A stretch of 64,000 bases of DNA from the NCBI RefSeq assembly GCF_900104095.1, contig NZ_FNJO01000010.1, positions 82,231 to 146,230 of the forward strand, read 5' to 3'. Below are positions 25,915-34,952 of the stretch, piece by piece. The notes beneath the pieces are model-generated. The model searched no databases and was not told where the DNA came from. It was given only the letters and a program-made list of their open reading frames with translations. Both the position numbers and the translations under genes were made by a program. Positions within the stretch are counted from its first letter, which is position 1. The number at the start of each line of letters is the position of its first letter. The DNA is from Ralstonia sp. 25mfcol4.1. GTDB taxonomy: Bacteria; Pseudomonadota; Gammaproteobacteria; Burkholderiales; Burkholderiaceae.

Positions 25915-26370
25915 ATGTACGAACGGATTCTCGTGGCAGTGGACGGCGGCCCATCATCGGAGCTGGCCATTTCGCAGGCAGTGGGGCTGGCCAAGCATCT
26001 CTCGGCCGAAGTCAAGGTGCTGTTCGTGGTGGACGACAGCGAACTGTTCTTCGAGTACGCCCATATTGACCCCAGCCAGATCGTGGGCGGCATGATCGAG
26101 GTGGGCCAGAAGGCTCTGGCTTCCGCCGCACGACGCTTCGCCAATGCCAACGTGCGCTGCCTGACCGAACTCGCAGAAAAGCCAGTTTCGCCCGGCAATA
26201 TCTCGGGGACCATCGTCAAATGCGCCGATCATTGGCCGGCCGACCTGATCATCATGGGCACCCACGGCCGGCGCGGCATGCGGCGTGTGATCATGGGCAG
26301 CGTGTCGGAAGGCGTGATTTCGAAGTCCAGCAAGCCGGTCCTGCTGATTCGCGGCGAAACCGTGCACTGA
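25915..26370 (+). CDS. Universal stress protein (UspA family)
   Basis: A 151-residue UspA-fold protein. It starts MYERILVAVDGG and has the ATP-binding pattern G-x2-G-x9-G-S (GTHGRRGMRRVIMGSVSE) followed by SSKPVLLIR. This predicts the nucleotide-binding class. GGAGG is seven bases before the ATG. Such proteins support survival of starvation, oxygen limitation and other stresses. It stands alone, divergent from the cell-wall operon. Confidence 0.95.
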   Translation: MYERILVAVDGGPSSELAISQAVGLAKHLSAEVKVLFVVDDSELFFEYAHIDPSQIVGGMIEVGQKALASAARRFANANVRCLTELAEKPVSPGNISGTIVKCADHWPADLIIMGTHGRRGMRRVIMGSVSEGVISKSSKPVLLIRGETVH

Positions 26371-26415
26371 AGTTTCCACCCGCCGGCCCGGCACGCCGAT
26401 TGACGACCATCCGGG

Positions 26416-27177
26416 CTAGCGTTTCAACGATTCCTGCACGCTGAGCAGGTTCTGCGGCATGACCCGGATCAGCCCGCCCCGGGGGCTGTCGATATCGGCG
26501 ATCAGCGCCAGCGACAACGACACGGTCAGCGGCACCACCAGCAGCAGTACGATCTTGGTGCTCTCGGTGCGCGCGCCGTAGCCCTGCATGAGGCTGCTGC
26601 AGAAGGCGATGATGATCATCAGCCCCCAGGCCGCCAGCGGTATGTGATTGCGCCATGCCGCTTCCGAATAGCCCTGGGAATTGATCACGTCGTTCATGCC
26701 GGCCACCGCCAGCGCCGTGATCGGATTGGGCGCCGTGCGCGCGCCGTCACGCACCAGCTTCCACATCTGGTCTTCGATCTGCGCCGTCGCGGCCTCGATG
26801 TCGTCGACTTGCGCATCGTCGCGGGTCAGGTAGTAGTGGATACGCTGATCCAGATAGCGCACCAGCAACGACTTGAGCGCCTCGGTGTCACGTTCGAGCA
26901 ACTCCACGCGCAGGTACTCGGTGCCGATCGCATTGGCTTCCTCTTCCTCCAGATTCTTGCGCTGGTCGTACCGGCCGACGGCCATCGACAGCGTGAACCC
27001 TATCAGCAGCGCCAGCAGCGTCAGCGTGGCCCCTTGGATGATGTTGAAGTCGTCGCGGCCGTCGCTGCTGAGCGGACGCATGCGGCGCAGCACCAGCGCG
27101 CCGATGGCGGTGGCAATGCCCATCAATACCAGCAGCACGACAAACAGCAGGCCCGGATGGCTGATGAGCGGTCGCAT
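26416..27177 (-). CDS. DUF4239 membrane protein
   Basis: A 253-residue inner-membrane protein with four predicted helices: two at the N-terminus (LLFVVLLVLMGIATAIGALVL; TLTLLALLIGFTLSMAVG) and two near the C-terminus. They flank an acidic and arginine-rich cytoplasmic helical region containing EEEEANAIGTEYLR. That block is typical of DUF4239 (bestrophin-like) proteins. The role is unknown. The ATG at 27177 has GGGA upstream; an upstream frame extension to 27540 runs into the integrase promoter and is rejected. Converges with the stress protein gene. Confidence 0.88.
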   Translation of the reverse strand: MRPLISHPGLLFVVLLVLMGIATAIGALVLRRMRPLSSDGRDDFNIIQGATLTLLALLIGFTLSMAVGRYDQRKNLEEEEANAIGTEYLRVELLERDTEALKSLLVRYLDQRIHYYLTRDDAQVDDIEAATAQIEDQMWKLVRDGARTAPNPITALAVAGMNDVINSQGYSEAAWRNHIPLAAWGLMIIIAFCSSLMQGYGARTESTKIVLLLVVPLTVSLSLALIADIDSPRGGLIRVMPQNLLSVQESLKR

Positions 27178-27323
27178 GGATCGTCCCTGAGCGGTGGTAC
27201 GCAAATGCTGCCCAAGGCGGTCCGGCGGATCAAGTGAAAGCTTCTTTTTCCCACTTAAACGGATTCTCCCGGGGCCGCCGCCGTAGCTTCCGCCGGCACG
27301 CAGTTCCCGCTTTTCGTCGATCT

Positions 27324-27351
27324 CATTGCGATAACTTTTTTTATCGCAATA
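27324..27351. other. dif-like 11-6-11 inverted repeat before a tyrosine recombinase
   Basis: Arms ATTGCGATAA (27325-27334) and TTATCGCAAT (27341-27350) are perfectly inverted around CTTTTT (27335-27340). With one more base each side this is the 11-6-11 plan of Xer dif sites, including the ATAA / TTAT inner ends. Outer arms TCGAT (27317-27321) and ATCGA (27353-27357) extend the dyad. It ends 29 bases before the recombinase start. It may instead or also be an operator over the -35 region. Confidence 0.55.
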
Positions 27352-27363
27352 TATCGATGCGGG

Positions 27364-27372
27364 TGCTAAACT
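27364..27372 (+). promoter_or_regulatory. Extended -10 of the recombinase gene, possibly leaderless
   Basis: TGCTAAACT fits an extended -10. A start seven bases downstream would fall on or next to the ATG at 27380. No ribosome binding site is visible before that ATG, which fits a leaderless message. Confidence 0.35.
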
Positions 27373-27379
27373 TCGCCGC

Positions 27380-29059
27380 ATGAAAAACCGCCCGTCCCAG
27401 CCGTATGCCTTTCCCGATGCCGATTCGCTTGCCGCGCTGCGTGCGTGGCACGCCGGCATGTCGACACGGGCTGCCGTGACGCAGTATCTCGATGCCGACC
27501 GCTCGCACGGTGAGTCGTCGCGGGGCATCCTCGGCGGCATACGCCGGCAACTGGCCGCTTACGCGCGCTACCGGCGCCGCGAGGACCTGGCTGTCCTGTT
27601 CGAATTCACGGCGGCTGACCGGGCGCAGCAGGGCAGGGCAGCGGACCAGGCCATTGAAACGCTGCGTACCATGCCGCCGCCCGCGCCGGCCATCGCCGAC
27701 GACATCGGCATGTGGCTGGCGCCCGCCGCCGTGGCGGCGCTGCGCGCGCAGGACATCCACACGCTGGCCGACCTGACCGTACGTATTCCGCGCCGCCGCC
27801 AATGGTGGGCCACGATCCCGGGCCTGGGCGTCAGCGGCGCCAGGCGGATCGAGGCGTTTTTCGCGGAATGGCCCGAGCTGACCGCGCGCGCCCGCGCGCT
27901 GATCGCCACGGAACCGCGCGGCGCGATCGTGCCGTGGGAGCAGATGGGACGCCTGCCGCATGAAGTGGATGGGTCGCTGGGCCAGTTCCGGGCCCCGCGC
28001 GAGACCTGTTCGCTCAATGCCGACAACGACTATGCCGCCGTGCAGGCGTGGCTGGGCCTGCACGAATCGCCGGCCACGCTGCGCGCCTATCGCAAGGAGG
28101 CCGAGCGGCTGATCCTCTGGGCCATCATCGAGAAGGGCCGGCCGTTGTCGTCGCTGACGACCGAAGACGCCACCGCGTACCGCAATTTCCTGCGCCAGCC
28201 CTCCCCGCGCGAGCGATGGGTCGGACCGGCGCGGCCACGCAGCGCGCCAGACTGGAAACCGTTCACCGACGCACTGTCGCCGCGCTCGGCTGCCTATACG
28301 CTGCAGGTGCTGGGGGCGCTGTTCCGGTGGCTCGTGCAGCAACGGTATGTGCTGGCCAACCCGTTTGCGGGCCTCAAGGTGCGGGGCGGGGCCAAGACGG
28401 CCGCGCTCGACGTGTCGCACGCATTTTCGGATGGCGAATGGATGCTGATCCGCAGCATCGCCGACGGGCTGGAATGGTCATATGGCTGGGAAGCCCCGGC
28501 CGCGCAGCGGCTGCGTTTCATCCTGGATTTCACCTATGCCACCGGCCTGCGCGCCAGCGAACTGGTGGGCGCGACCCTGCGCAATATCGAGACCGATATC
28601 CACGGCGACCACTGGCTGCACCTCGTGGGCAAGGGTGCCAAGGCCGGCCGGGTTGCCCTGCCGCCGCTGGCGCGCAACGCGCTGGATCGCTACCTGGTGG
28701 AGCGCGGCCTGCCGGTCACCCGCGCGCAGTGGGACCCGTCCACGCTGATCGTCGGCAACCTGGGGCCGGACGAAAGCGGTGGCATTACCGGCGCACGGCT
28801 CTGGATGATCATCAAGCGGTTCTTTGGCACCGCAGCGGACCAGCTCGATGCCGAGCGCCCGGCCACCGCCGAAAAGCTGCGCCGCGCCAGCCCACACTGG
28901 CTGCGCCACACCCACGCCACCCATGCGCTCGCCCGGGGTGCGGAACTGACCACGGTACGCGACAACCTGCGCCATGCGTCAGTGTCGACCACATCGCTGT
29001 ACCTGCACGGCGACAGCGTCAAGCGCGCCCGGCAGATGGAGGATGCGTTCGGCGGGTGA
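27380..29059 (+). CDS. Tyrosine recombinase with DUF3701 N-terminal region
   Basis: A 559-residue site-specific recombinase, longer than XerC/D (~300). Residues ~1-190 hold the DUF3701-type region with a helix-hairpin-helix-like stretch (IPGLGVSGARRIEAFF). A SAM-like core-binding domain follows (~220-330), then the catalytic domain. The catalytic set is complete by eye: Arg in ATGLRASELVG (~391), Lys in GKGAKAGR, His-x-x-Arg in HWLRHTHATHAL (~505-508), His in NLRHASVSTT and Tyr in SLYLHG (~540). No excisionase, phage or transposition genes are nearby. The dif-like repeat immediately upstream suggests a stand-alone recombination or replicon-resolution module rather than a prophage remnant; this is inference. 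Confidence 0.93.
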   Translation: MKNRPSQPYAFPDADSLAALRAWHAGMSTRAAVTQYLDADRSHGESSRGILGGIRRQLAAYARYRRREDLAVLFEFTAADRAQQGRAADQAIETLRTMPPPAPAIADDIGMWLAPAAVAALRAQDIHTLADLTVRIPRRRQWWATIPGLGVSGARRIEAFFAEWPELTARARALIATEPRGAIVPWEQMGRLPHEVDGSLGQFRAPRETCSLNADNDYAAVQAWLGLHESPATLRAYRKEAERLILWAIIEKGRPLSSLTTEDATAYRNFLRQPSPRERWVGPARPRSAPDWKPFTDALSPRSAAYTLQVLGALFRWLVQQRYVLANPFAGLKVRGGAKTAALDVSHAFSDGEWMLIRSIADGLEWSYGWEAPAAQRLRFILDFTYATGLRASELVGATLRNIETDIHGDHWLHLVGKGAKAGRVALPPLARNALDRYLVERGLPVTRAQWDPSTLIVGNLGPDESGGITGARLWMIIKRFFGTAADQLDAERPATAEKLRRASPHWLRHTHATHALARGAELTTVRDNLRHASVSTTSLYLHGDSVKRARQMEDAFGG

Positions 29060-29074
29060 ACGGGGCGCGGCCAG

Positions 29075-30628
29075 CTACGGCGTCTTGCCGATGTCGCCCG
29101 CCGCCAGCGCCAATGTGGCCGCGGCGGCCAATGCCGCGCTGTAGGCATCGGCCGACGCATTGCGCGCCAGTAGCAGCTGGTTCTGCGCCAGGTTAGCTTC
29201 GGTCACGGTGCCCACGCCCTTGCGATAGGCGGTAAACGCCGCGTCGTAGGTAATCTGCGCGGCATCGGCCAGGGCCCTTGCGGCGTCGTAGGCGGCCAGG
29301 CTCGATTCCAGCGCGCTCTGGCTGACTACCACCTGGCGCACCGATTCCTCCTTGGCCCGTGTCAGCCTGGCCTGCGCGCTGTCCACGTCGTTGCGAGCCT
29401 GCGCCAGCACCGCTGAGCGCATGCCGCCGTCGTAGATCGGCAGCGTCACGCCCAGAAACACGCTGTTGCCATACCGGTTTCCGTTGAGGTTGACCGTCGG
29501 CGGCTGCTGGCCGACCGGCGGAATCGCGGTAATCGCCGATCCGCCCGACGCATACGAGGCAAACGCCGACATGAAGACCTTGGGCAGGAAGGCCGCTTCG
29601 GCCGCCTTCACACGGGCCTGGTTGGCGCGTTCCAGTGCGTAGGCGCCCAGCACGTCTGGCCGCTGGGCAATCGCCCGCTCCACGATCTGCTCGACCGAAC
29701 TGCGCAAGGCCGGCGACAACGGCCGTACCGGCATCTCTGCAATCAAGGGCTTCGACAGCGGCGAGATGCCGATGGCCGTGACCAGTCCCAGATAGGCATC
29801 GGTCTCCGCACCTTGCGCCTGCACCCTTGCCAGATTGGTCTGGGCCCGGTTCTGCGTGGCCTGCGCCACCTCCACCACCGTCCCCACGCCACGCGCATAG
29901 CGCGCCTTGGCGGCCGTCATCACCGCATCGGCATTGGCCATGGCCTGATCGACCGTGGCGCGGCGCGAGCGCGCGGCCTGGTAGCGGTAGTAGGCCACGC
30001 TAACATCGTGAATGATGCGCTGGTGCAGGGCCGTAAAGGCGATGTTCGCGGCCACCGTGGCCTGTTCGGCCGCTTCCACCAGGCCGGCGCGCTCGCCGAA
30101 GTCGAACAGCAGCCATTGCAGCGATACCACCGAGATCGCGCCGTGGTGCGACGTATCCGCACCGGCCGTGCCCAACGCCGTGTTGCTGGATAGCCGGCCG
30201 TTCGTCCAGCCGCCCATCGCCGCCACCGAAATCTGCGGCAGATAGGTGCTGCGGGCGATGCCGGTGGCCAGCGCCGCGTTGCGCGCATCGTTCCAGGCCA
30301 CACGTGTCAGCGGGTTCGACGATTCCGCCAGGTCGATCAGTTCGGCAAGGGTGTACGGGTGCGTAGCGTCGAGCTGGGCGGCTGGCGCGATGGTCGCCAG
30401 CGCCGAATTGGCAGGCAGCGTGTAGTCGGATGGACGATCTTGCGGTGCGGCCCGGCTGGCCGCACCGGCCACGATCTCGCCATTGGCCGTGGTTTGCGGC
30501 TGCCAGGGACGGTCAGCCTGCGGCGGGGCCAGATCCAGCGCCGACGTGGCGCAGCCAGACAGCGCCAGCGCGGTCGCGACCAGCGCGAGGCCCGTCGGCG
30601 GGCGAGCCAGCGGATCAGGTATGTGCAT
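29075..30628 (-). CDS. NodT-family outer-membrane efflux lipoprotein (MdtP/OprM-like)
   Basis: A 517-residue TolC-superfamily outer-membrane factor. The signal ends in lipobox ALSGC followed by AT, so it is lipid-anchored. Two repeats of the coiled-coil hairpin domain are visible (ATGIARSTYLPQISVAAMGGW and KAAEAAFLPKVFMSAFASY). It forms the exit duct of the MdtNOP-like pump. The ATG at 30628 lies inside the end of the FUSC gene (14-base overlap); longer in-frame extension is rejected. It is the last gene of a four-gene overlapping operon. Confidence 0.92.
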   Translation of the reverse strand: MHIPDPLARPPTGLALVATALALSGCATSALDLAPPQADRPWQPQTTANGEIVAGAASRAAPQDRPSDYTLPANSALATIAPAAQLDATHPYTLAELIDLAESSNPLTRVAWNDARNAALATGIARSTYLPQISVAAMGGWTNGRLSSNTALGTAGADTSHHGAISVVSLQWLLFDFGERAGLVEAAEQATVAANIAFTALHQRIIHDVSVAYYRYQAARSRRATVDQAMANADAVMTAAKARYARGVGTVVEVAQATQNRAQTNLARVQAQGAETDAYLGLVTAIGISPLSKPLIAEMPVRPLSPALRSSVEQIVERAIAQRPDVLGAYALERANQARVKAAEAAFLPKVFMSAFASYASGGSAITAIPPVGQQPPTVNLNGNRYGNSVFLGVTLPIYDGGMRSAVLAQARNDVDSAQARLTRAKEESVRQVVVSQSALESSLAAYDAARALADAAQITYDAAFTAYRKGVGTVTEANLAQNQLLLARNASADAYSAALAAAATLALAAGDIGKTP

Positions 30629-32612
30629 GTGAAGCAGGGGGATGGGCAGGCCCGGACGACGCGCCGGCCAGCTGTTTGTCGACGATGGCCAGCAGGGCAT
30701 CGCGTGTACGGGCATCGGCATTGGTCTCCAGCGGTGCGGGCGAGGCCGGCGCCAGCGGCTCCGCCGTCTTCACGGCATGGAGCCGCGCAGCCACGTCGGG
30801 ATCGCCCGGAAAGCGCTCCGCCAGCAGGAACAGCGGGCCCGCCACGGCATCGAGCACGCCCAGTCGCCGCCGGTGACGATCGATCCACGCCGGTCCGGGG
30901 CCGACCGAGGCGGGCTCGTAACGGGCCAGCGCCAGATCTTGCGCGATGGCGCCCTGCAAACCTAGTGCGGTGGCGGCGTGCTGACGCCGCTGGTCCGGCT
31001 GGCGGGCCGCCGCCAGTTCCTGCCACTGGCTCACCAGGGTAGCCAGCGCAGTCTCGATACGGGCAGCAATGCTCACGGGCCAGATGCGGGTGAACACCAG
31101 ATACACGACGAGATTGCCGATCAGGATGCCGATCACGCGATCGCGGGCAATCGTCAGGTCGAACCCCGGCGCCGCCCCCTGAATCACGCAGAGATAGAAC
31201 GCGAACGCAATCTGAAAACCGGCGTAGGCAATGCGCGGCGAGCCCATGGCCACCCACGCCGACAGCCAGGTGCCGGCGAACACCAGCGCCAGCAGGCCGC
31301 CTACCGAATCGAGCGCCGGCACGACAAAGACGATGGCCGCCGTGCCCAGCACCGCGCCGACCAGGCACCCGGCCAGCCGCAACACGAGCTTTTCGACCGA
31401 TTCGGCTGCCGTGCCCAGCGACACCAGATAGACGGTGATAAAGCAGGTATGGATGCCCGGCCAGTCAAGCTGCTGGTAGAGCAGATAGCAGAACATGGCC
31501 GCGCCGGTGGTCTTCAGGGCGTAGTGGATGTGCGAGCGGTTGGTAAAGGCATCGGCGTCCAGAAATCCGCCACGCTGCTTGCCGGCCGCGGCAGGTTCGG
31601 CATCGGCATGTTTGGCTAGAGCGACCGCTGCGGCGGCTTCGGGCTCGGCATAGTGCGCGATGGCCAGGCGCAGTTCGGCCATGACCGACTGCTGAAGCGG
31701 CGACAGGTCGGCGGCCGTATCAGGCAGCGTCACCGCAATCTCCACCGGATAGCCGCCCGCATCGAGCATCCGGGCCATCGCATCGAGGATATCGGCCAGC
31801 GCATCGGCAAGCGGAGCCGGAAGGCGCGCACCGGGCTGCCGGCACGCCACATCCGCAGCCATCAGGATTGCCATGGTCGACGTCATCGCCTGGCGCAATG
31901 CCGCGACATCGGCGGCATTCGCGCTGCCTTCGAGCTTCGCCAGTTTCAGCCAGCCGGCCACGGGCTGCACGCCGTCGCGCAAGGTCTCGGCGATGGCGGG
32001 GGCGCCCGCTTCGGGGTGCCGCAGACCGTGCGCGGCCACCCGTACGCAGTGCGCCAGGCGTGCGCCGGCCAGGCGACGCGGAGATGGGCCCATCAGCAGG
32101 TTGACCACGACATTCGCTCCGATCGGGATCGCCACCATCAGCCAGGCGTAAAGCAGCGCCCGGGTAGCCACCTCGCCGCCGGGCACCAGGCCCAGTTCGT
32201 CGAGTCCGAAGCCGATGATCATGGCCACGATGGCGCCCACCGGCCGCAGCTTGCTGGCCGAGGTCAGGAACAGCAGCGCGGCGGACGCGACGGCCATGCA
32301 GGTTACGCGCAGCAGCGCGCTGTCGAGCGTGAACCCTGCCAGCACGATCACCAGCCCCACGATCAGGCTGACCAGCACCAGCATGCCCACGCTCATCACG
32401 ATGCTGCTGGTACGGTCGGCACGGTTGATGAAGAAGATCACGTAGGCCGAAATGGCCGCTTCGGGTGTGCCATAGATGGCCGCGATCAGGCAGGTCAGTG
32501 TGCTGGCCGCCGCAACGCGCGTGGTGGCGGCGGCACGCCCTGGGAACGGGGCCAGCAGGGCGCCGATATCGGCAAGCCCCAGGCGCGATGCCTCAGCGGC
32601 AGGCCGCGCCAT
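30615..32612 (-). CDS. FUSC-family efflux transporter (MdtO/AaeB-like)
   Basis: A 665-residue inner-membrane protein with two membrane blocks of about five to six helices (residues ~25-190 and ~355-500), each followed by a cytoplasmic helical part, as in the fusaric-acid-resistance family. The FUSC pattern PWPGIHTCFITVYLVSLGT is visible as DWPGIHTCFITVYLVSL. It probably exports aromatic acids or similar antimicrobials with the HlyD adaptor and the NodT channel. Its start overlaps the adaptor gene by 20 bases and its end overlaps the channel gene by 14. Confidence 0.92.
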   Translation of the reverse strand: MARPAAEASRLGLADIGALLAPFPGRAAATTRVAAASTLTCLIAAIYGTPEAAISAYVIFFINRADRTSSIVMSVGMLVLVSLIVGLVIVLAGFTLDSALLRVTCMAVASAALLFLTSASKLRPVGAIVAMIIGFGLDELGLVPGGEVATRALLYAWLMVAIPIGANVVVNLLMGPSPRRLAGARLAHCVRVAAHGLRHPEAGAPAIAETLRDGVQPVAGWLKLAKLEGSANAADVAALRQAMTSTMAILMAADVACRQPGARLPAPLADALADILDAMARMLDAGGYPVEIAVTLPDTAADLSPLQQSVMAELRLAIAHYAEPEAAAAVALAKHADAEPAAAGKQRGGFLDADAFTNRSHIHYALKTTGAAMFCYLLYQQLDWPGIHTCFITVYLVSLGTAAESVEKLVLRLAGCLVGAVLGTAAIVFVVPALDSVGGLLALVFAGTWLSAWVAMGSPRIAYAGFQIAFAFYLCVIQGAAPGFDLTIARDRVIGILIGNLVVYLVFTRIWPVSIAARIETALATLVSQWQELAAARQPDQRRQHAATALGLQGAIAQDLALARYEPASVGPGPAWIDRHRRRLGVLDAVAGPLFLLAERFPGDPDVAARLHAVKTAEPLAPASPAPLETNADARTRDALLAIVDKQLAGASSGPAHPPASHAHT

Positions 32613-33642
32613 GCCGCACCTCCACCGTTGCGCTGGCCCCCACCCGGGCCAGCGTTTCCGGCGGTTCCTCGAGCTTGATCCGCACCGGGAAGCGGTGCGC
32701 CACGCGCACCCAGTTCACCGATGGCTGGACATAGGGCAGGGCGCGCGGCAGGTTGAGCCTGTCTGTATCGGTAATGCCCACGCCGATGCCCTGCACCGTG
32801 CCGCGCAGCGCGTGGCGCCGGTCGATCATCGAATAGACGGTGGCGCAGTCGCCGACGTGGATGCCGGCCAGCTCGGTCTCGCGGAAATTGGCCACCGCGA
32901 ACCATTCGCCGGTATCGACCAGCAGGAACAGCGACTGGTTCGGGATCACGACCTCGCCCGGCAGCGACCGCAGGCTGCTGACGCGGCCCGCGTGGGGCGC
33001 GCGCACCACGGTATCGTCCAGCGCGCGCTGGGCGATGGCTACGGCGGCCTCGCGTGCCTGCACGGTCGCCAGGGCATCGTCCTCGCTGCCCACGGCCTGC
33101 GCCGTCGTGGCGCGCTGCAACTGCGCCTGCTTCAGGGTTACGGCCGCATCGCGCCAGGCCACCTCCGCCTGGTCAAGCTGCTGCTTCGGGACATAGCCCG
33201 CGGCGGCCAGCGGGCGAAGGCGTTCCACGGTTCGCGCCGTCAGCGCGTAGTTCTGCTCGGCGCGCGCAATCTGTTCCGATGCCACCGACGCCGTGCCGCG
33301 CTCGGTGCCGATGGCACGGCGGCGCGTCCCCAGCATGGCCTTTGCGAGCGCCAGGTCTGCCTGCGCCTGCGCCAGGGCCAGGCGATATGGCACGGGATCG
33401 ATCTCGAACAGGACCTGGTTTTTGGCGACGTGCTGGTTTTCGGTCACCAGAATACGGGCGATGCGCCCGCCCACCGGGGAGGCCACATGGACGAAATCGG
33501 CATCGAGCGCCGCATCGTCAGTGGAGGGGTAGCGAACCGCGCGCTGCCACGCGAAAATGGAAAGCAGCACCGCCAGCACGATAATTGCAAGGGCAATCCA
33601 TTTGCCGCGCAGCGGCGCCCGGCTGATACCTGCCATTTTCAT
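32593..33642 (-). CDS. HlyD-family efflux adaptor (MdtN/EmrA-like)
   Basis: A 349-residue membrane-fusion protein. One N-terminal helix (WIALAIIVLAVLLSIFAW) is followed by a biotinyl-lipoyl-like half (DADFVHVASPVGGRIARILV), an alpha-hairpin of ~110 residues rich in Ala/Gln/Arg, the second lipoyl half (VVRAPHAGRVSSLRSLPGEVV) and a beta-barrel. It links the FUSC pump to the outer-membrane channel. The ATG at 33642 overlaps the YtcA gene stop (4 bases). The longer frame upstream is antisense noise. Confidence 0.93.
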   Translation of the reverse strand: MKMAGISRAPLRGKWIALAIIVLAVLLSIFAWQRAVRYPSTDDAALDADFVHVASPVGGRIARILVTENQHVAKNQVLFEIDPVPYRLALAQAQADLALAKAMLGTRRRAIGTERGTASVASEQIARAEQNYALTARTVERLRPLAAAGYVPKQQLDQAEVAWRDAAVTLKQAQLQRATTAQAVGSEDDALATVQAREAAVAIAQRALDDTVVRAPHAGRVSSLRSLPGEVVIPNQSLFLLVDTGEWFAVANFRETELAGIHVGDCATVYSMIDRRHALRGTVQGIGVGITDTDRLNLPRALPYVQPSVNWVRVAHRFPVRIKLEEPPETLARVGASATVEVRHGAACR

Positions 33643-33911
33643 GGAAAATGCCCCGTGCCGATTAACCAGATGATTTCGGCAATCATGAGTCCGATTGCCG
33701 TATTGACCAGCAGTTGCCAGCGGACGGTTTCCGCCCAGCCGGTTGTCACGAATATTCGCCAGGCCACCAGGGCGCCCGCGATGCCGACCAGCGCGCTCAA
33801 TAGCCAGAGCGGAAAATAAGCACCGAAGAGCGGCACGGCCGGCGCGCCCGCGCAACCATGCAGCGGGACGGCCAATACAGCGAGCAGAAGCAGGCGTCGC
33901 AAACGTACCAT
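33639..33911 (-). CDS. YtcA-like small membrane lipoprotein
   Basis: A 90-residue protein: signal with lipobox PLHGC (about residue 20), the motif APAVPLFGAYFPLWLLSALVG split by a short turn, and two transmembrane helices. This matches the YtcA family, found next to mdtNOP-type pumps in enterobacteria and Burkholderiales. It heads the efflux operon and overlaps the adaptor start in ATGA. Its role in the pump is not known. A GTG start at 33947 would add 12 residues before the signal; the ATG at 33911 is preferred. Confidence 0.8.
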   Translation of the reverse strand: MVRLRRLLLLAVLAVPLHGCAGAPAVPLFGAYFPLWLLSALVGIAGALVAWRIFVTTGWAETVRWQLLVNTAIGLMIAEIIWLIGTGHFP

Positions 33912-34037
33912 GGGCAGGATGGCATGGACGGGCCGGAAAATGGTCACGCCAATATAGCAGCGCCGAATCGGGATTGTCCAAGGGGCAAAGAAAATTTAAA
34001 GTGGCGGCTGAAAAATGCCAAATCGGAAAGGCAACCC

Positions 34038-34913
34038 ATGCGCAGGGAAGTACAGGCTGACGATATCGAGCTGGGGAATCCGCTCAAATCGGCCCTGGTC
34101 GACGAACTTGGTTTTCCCGTGGCCGACGAGGGGACCGTTTTCAACACGGCCGAGGAACGCACGCTTGCGTTACAGGGCGGCCGCTGCTTCTGGGCTGACG
34201 ACCTGGCGCCGTTGCGGGCCGACGTTCCCAATGCCGCCTGGCACGACCGCTATGGCCTGCTGGTCGGCACGCTGCTGCACGTCAAGCGGCCCGGCGACGC
34301 CAACCGCGCGGCGGTCAGCCGGCTGATCGGCTTCAACGACGGCGCTGCCTTCATTGGCTGGCCGAGCCTGGCGGGTATCCCCGCCGAGATCGACGACGGA
34401 GAAACCGTGCTGTTTCGCGGGTTCTCCGGCACCAACATCCACAGCTTTTCGGCCCGGGTCCAGGCTACGTCGCGCACGCCGTTCCCCTATTGGATGCTCG
34501 ACGACATCCGGCATCTGGAAGCCCGTGAACTGCGCGGCAGCATCCGCGTGCCAGCGCGCCTGGTGGCGTCGCTGTCCCTGATGGACGGCCAAGGCAAGCC
34601 GCAGACCGTGCTGATTACCGATCTGAGCACCGGGGGTGCGTCGATTTCCACGGCATCGAGCCAGTTCGGCACGCCCGGCCAACAGGTGCTGCTGGAATTC
34701 ACGCTACGCGCGGCGGGCCTGAAAAAGAAGCTGTCGATCGAGGGCTGGACGCGCGAAGACCCCGACGCCGATGCCGCCGAGCCATTCCACCATGTGGGCA
34801 TGGCCTTCGATGCGTACGGCGAGCGCGAATCGCTGCTGCTATACGCGTTTATCCACGAACAGTTGCTTGAGAGCGCAACCATGCGGCCGGGCGGCAAAGG
34901 CGGCGAGGGGTAG
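34038..34913 (+). CDS. YcgR-like PilZ-domain protein, c-di-GMP binding
   Basis: A 291-residue protein with an N-terminal YcgR-like beta domain (residues ~25-150) and a C-terminal PilZ domain. The c-di-GMP contacts are visible: the R-x3-R loop RGSIR (~160) and the DLSTGGAS (D/N-x-S-x-x-G) motif ~40 residues later. Such proteins slow or steer motility, or regulate surface polymer, when c-di-GMP is high. The ATG at 34038 has AAAGG six bases upstream; the longer frame lies in the divergent promoter. No flagellar genes are in the window. Confidence 0.88.
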   Translation: MRREVQADDIELGNPLKSALVDELGFPVADEGTVFNTAEERTLALQGGRCFWADDLAPLRADVPNAAWHDRYGLLVGTLLHVKRPGDANRAAVSRLIGFNDGAAFIGWPSLAGIPAEIDDGETVLFRGFSGTNIHSFSARVQATSRTPFPYWMLDDIRHLEARELRGSIRVPARLVASLSLMDGQGKPQTVLITDLSTGGASISTASSQFGTPGQQVLLEFTLRAAGLKKKLSIEGWTREDPDADAAEPFHHVGMAFDAYGERESLLLYAFIHEQLLESATMRPGGKGGEG

Positions 34914-34952
34914 GCGATGGGTCGGCGCCGGTTTGCCGCGCGGCTTGAGCCG

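Noticed and set aside
27325-27350. Reading the recombinase-upstream repeat as a transcription terminator
   Set aside because: The stem is AT-rich, no T-run follows it on either strand, and the only gene that would end there on the plus strand is absent; the DUF4239 gene reads away from it.
27380-29059. The recombinase as part of a prophage, integron or genomic island
   Set aside because: No phage structural genes, attC sites, tRNA or cargo boundaries are visible within the flanking genes, which are ordinary chromosomal functions.
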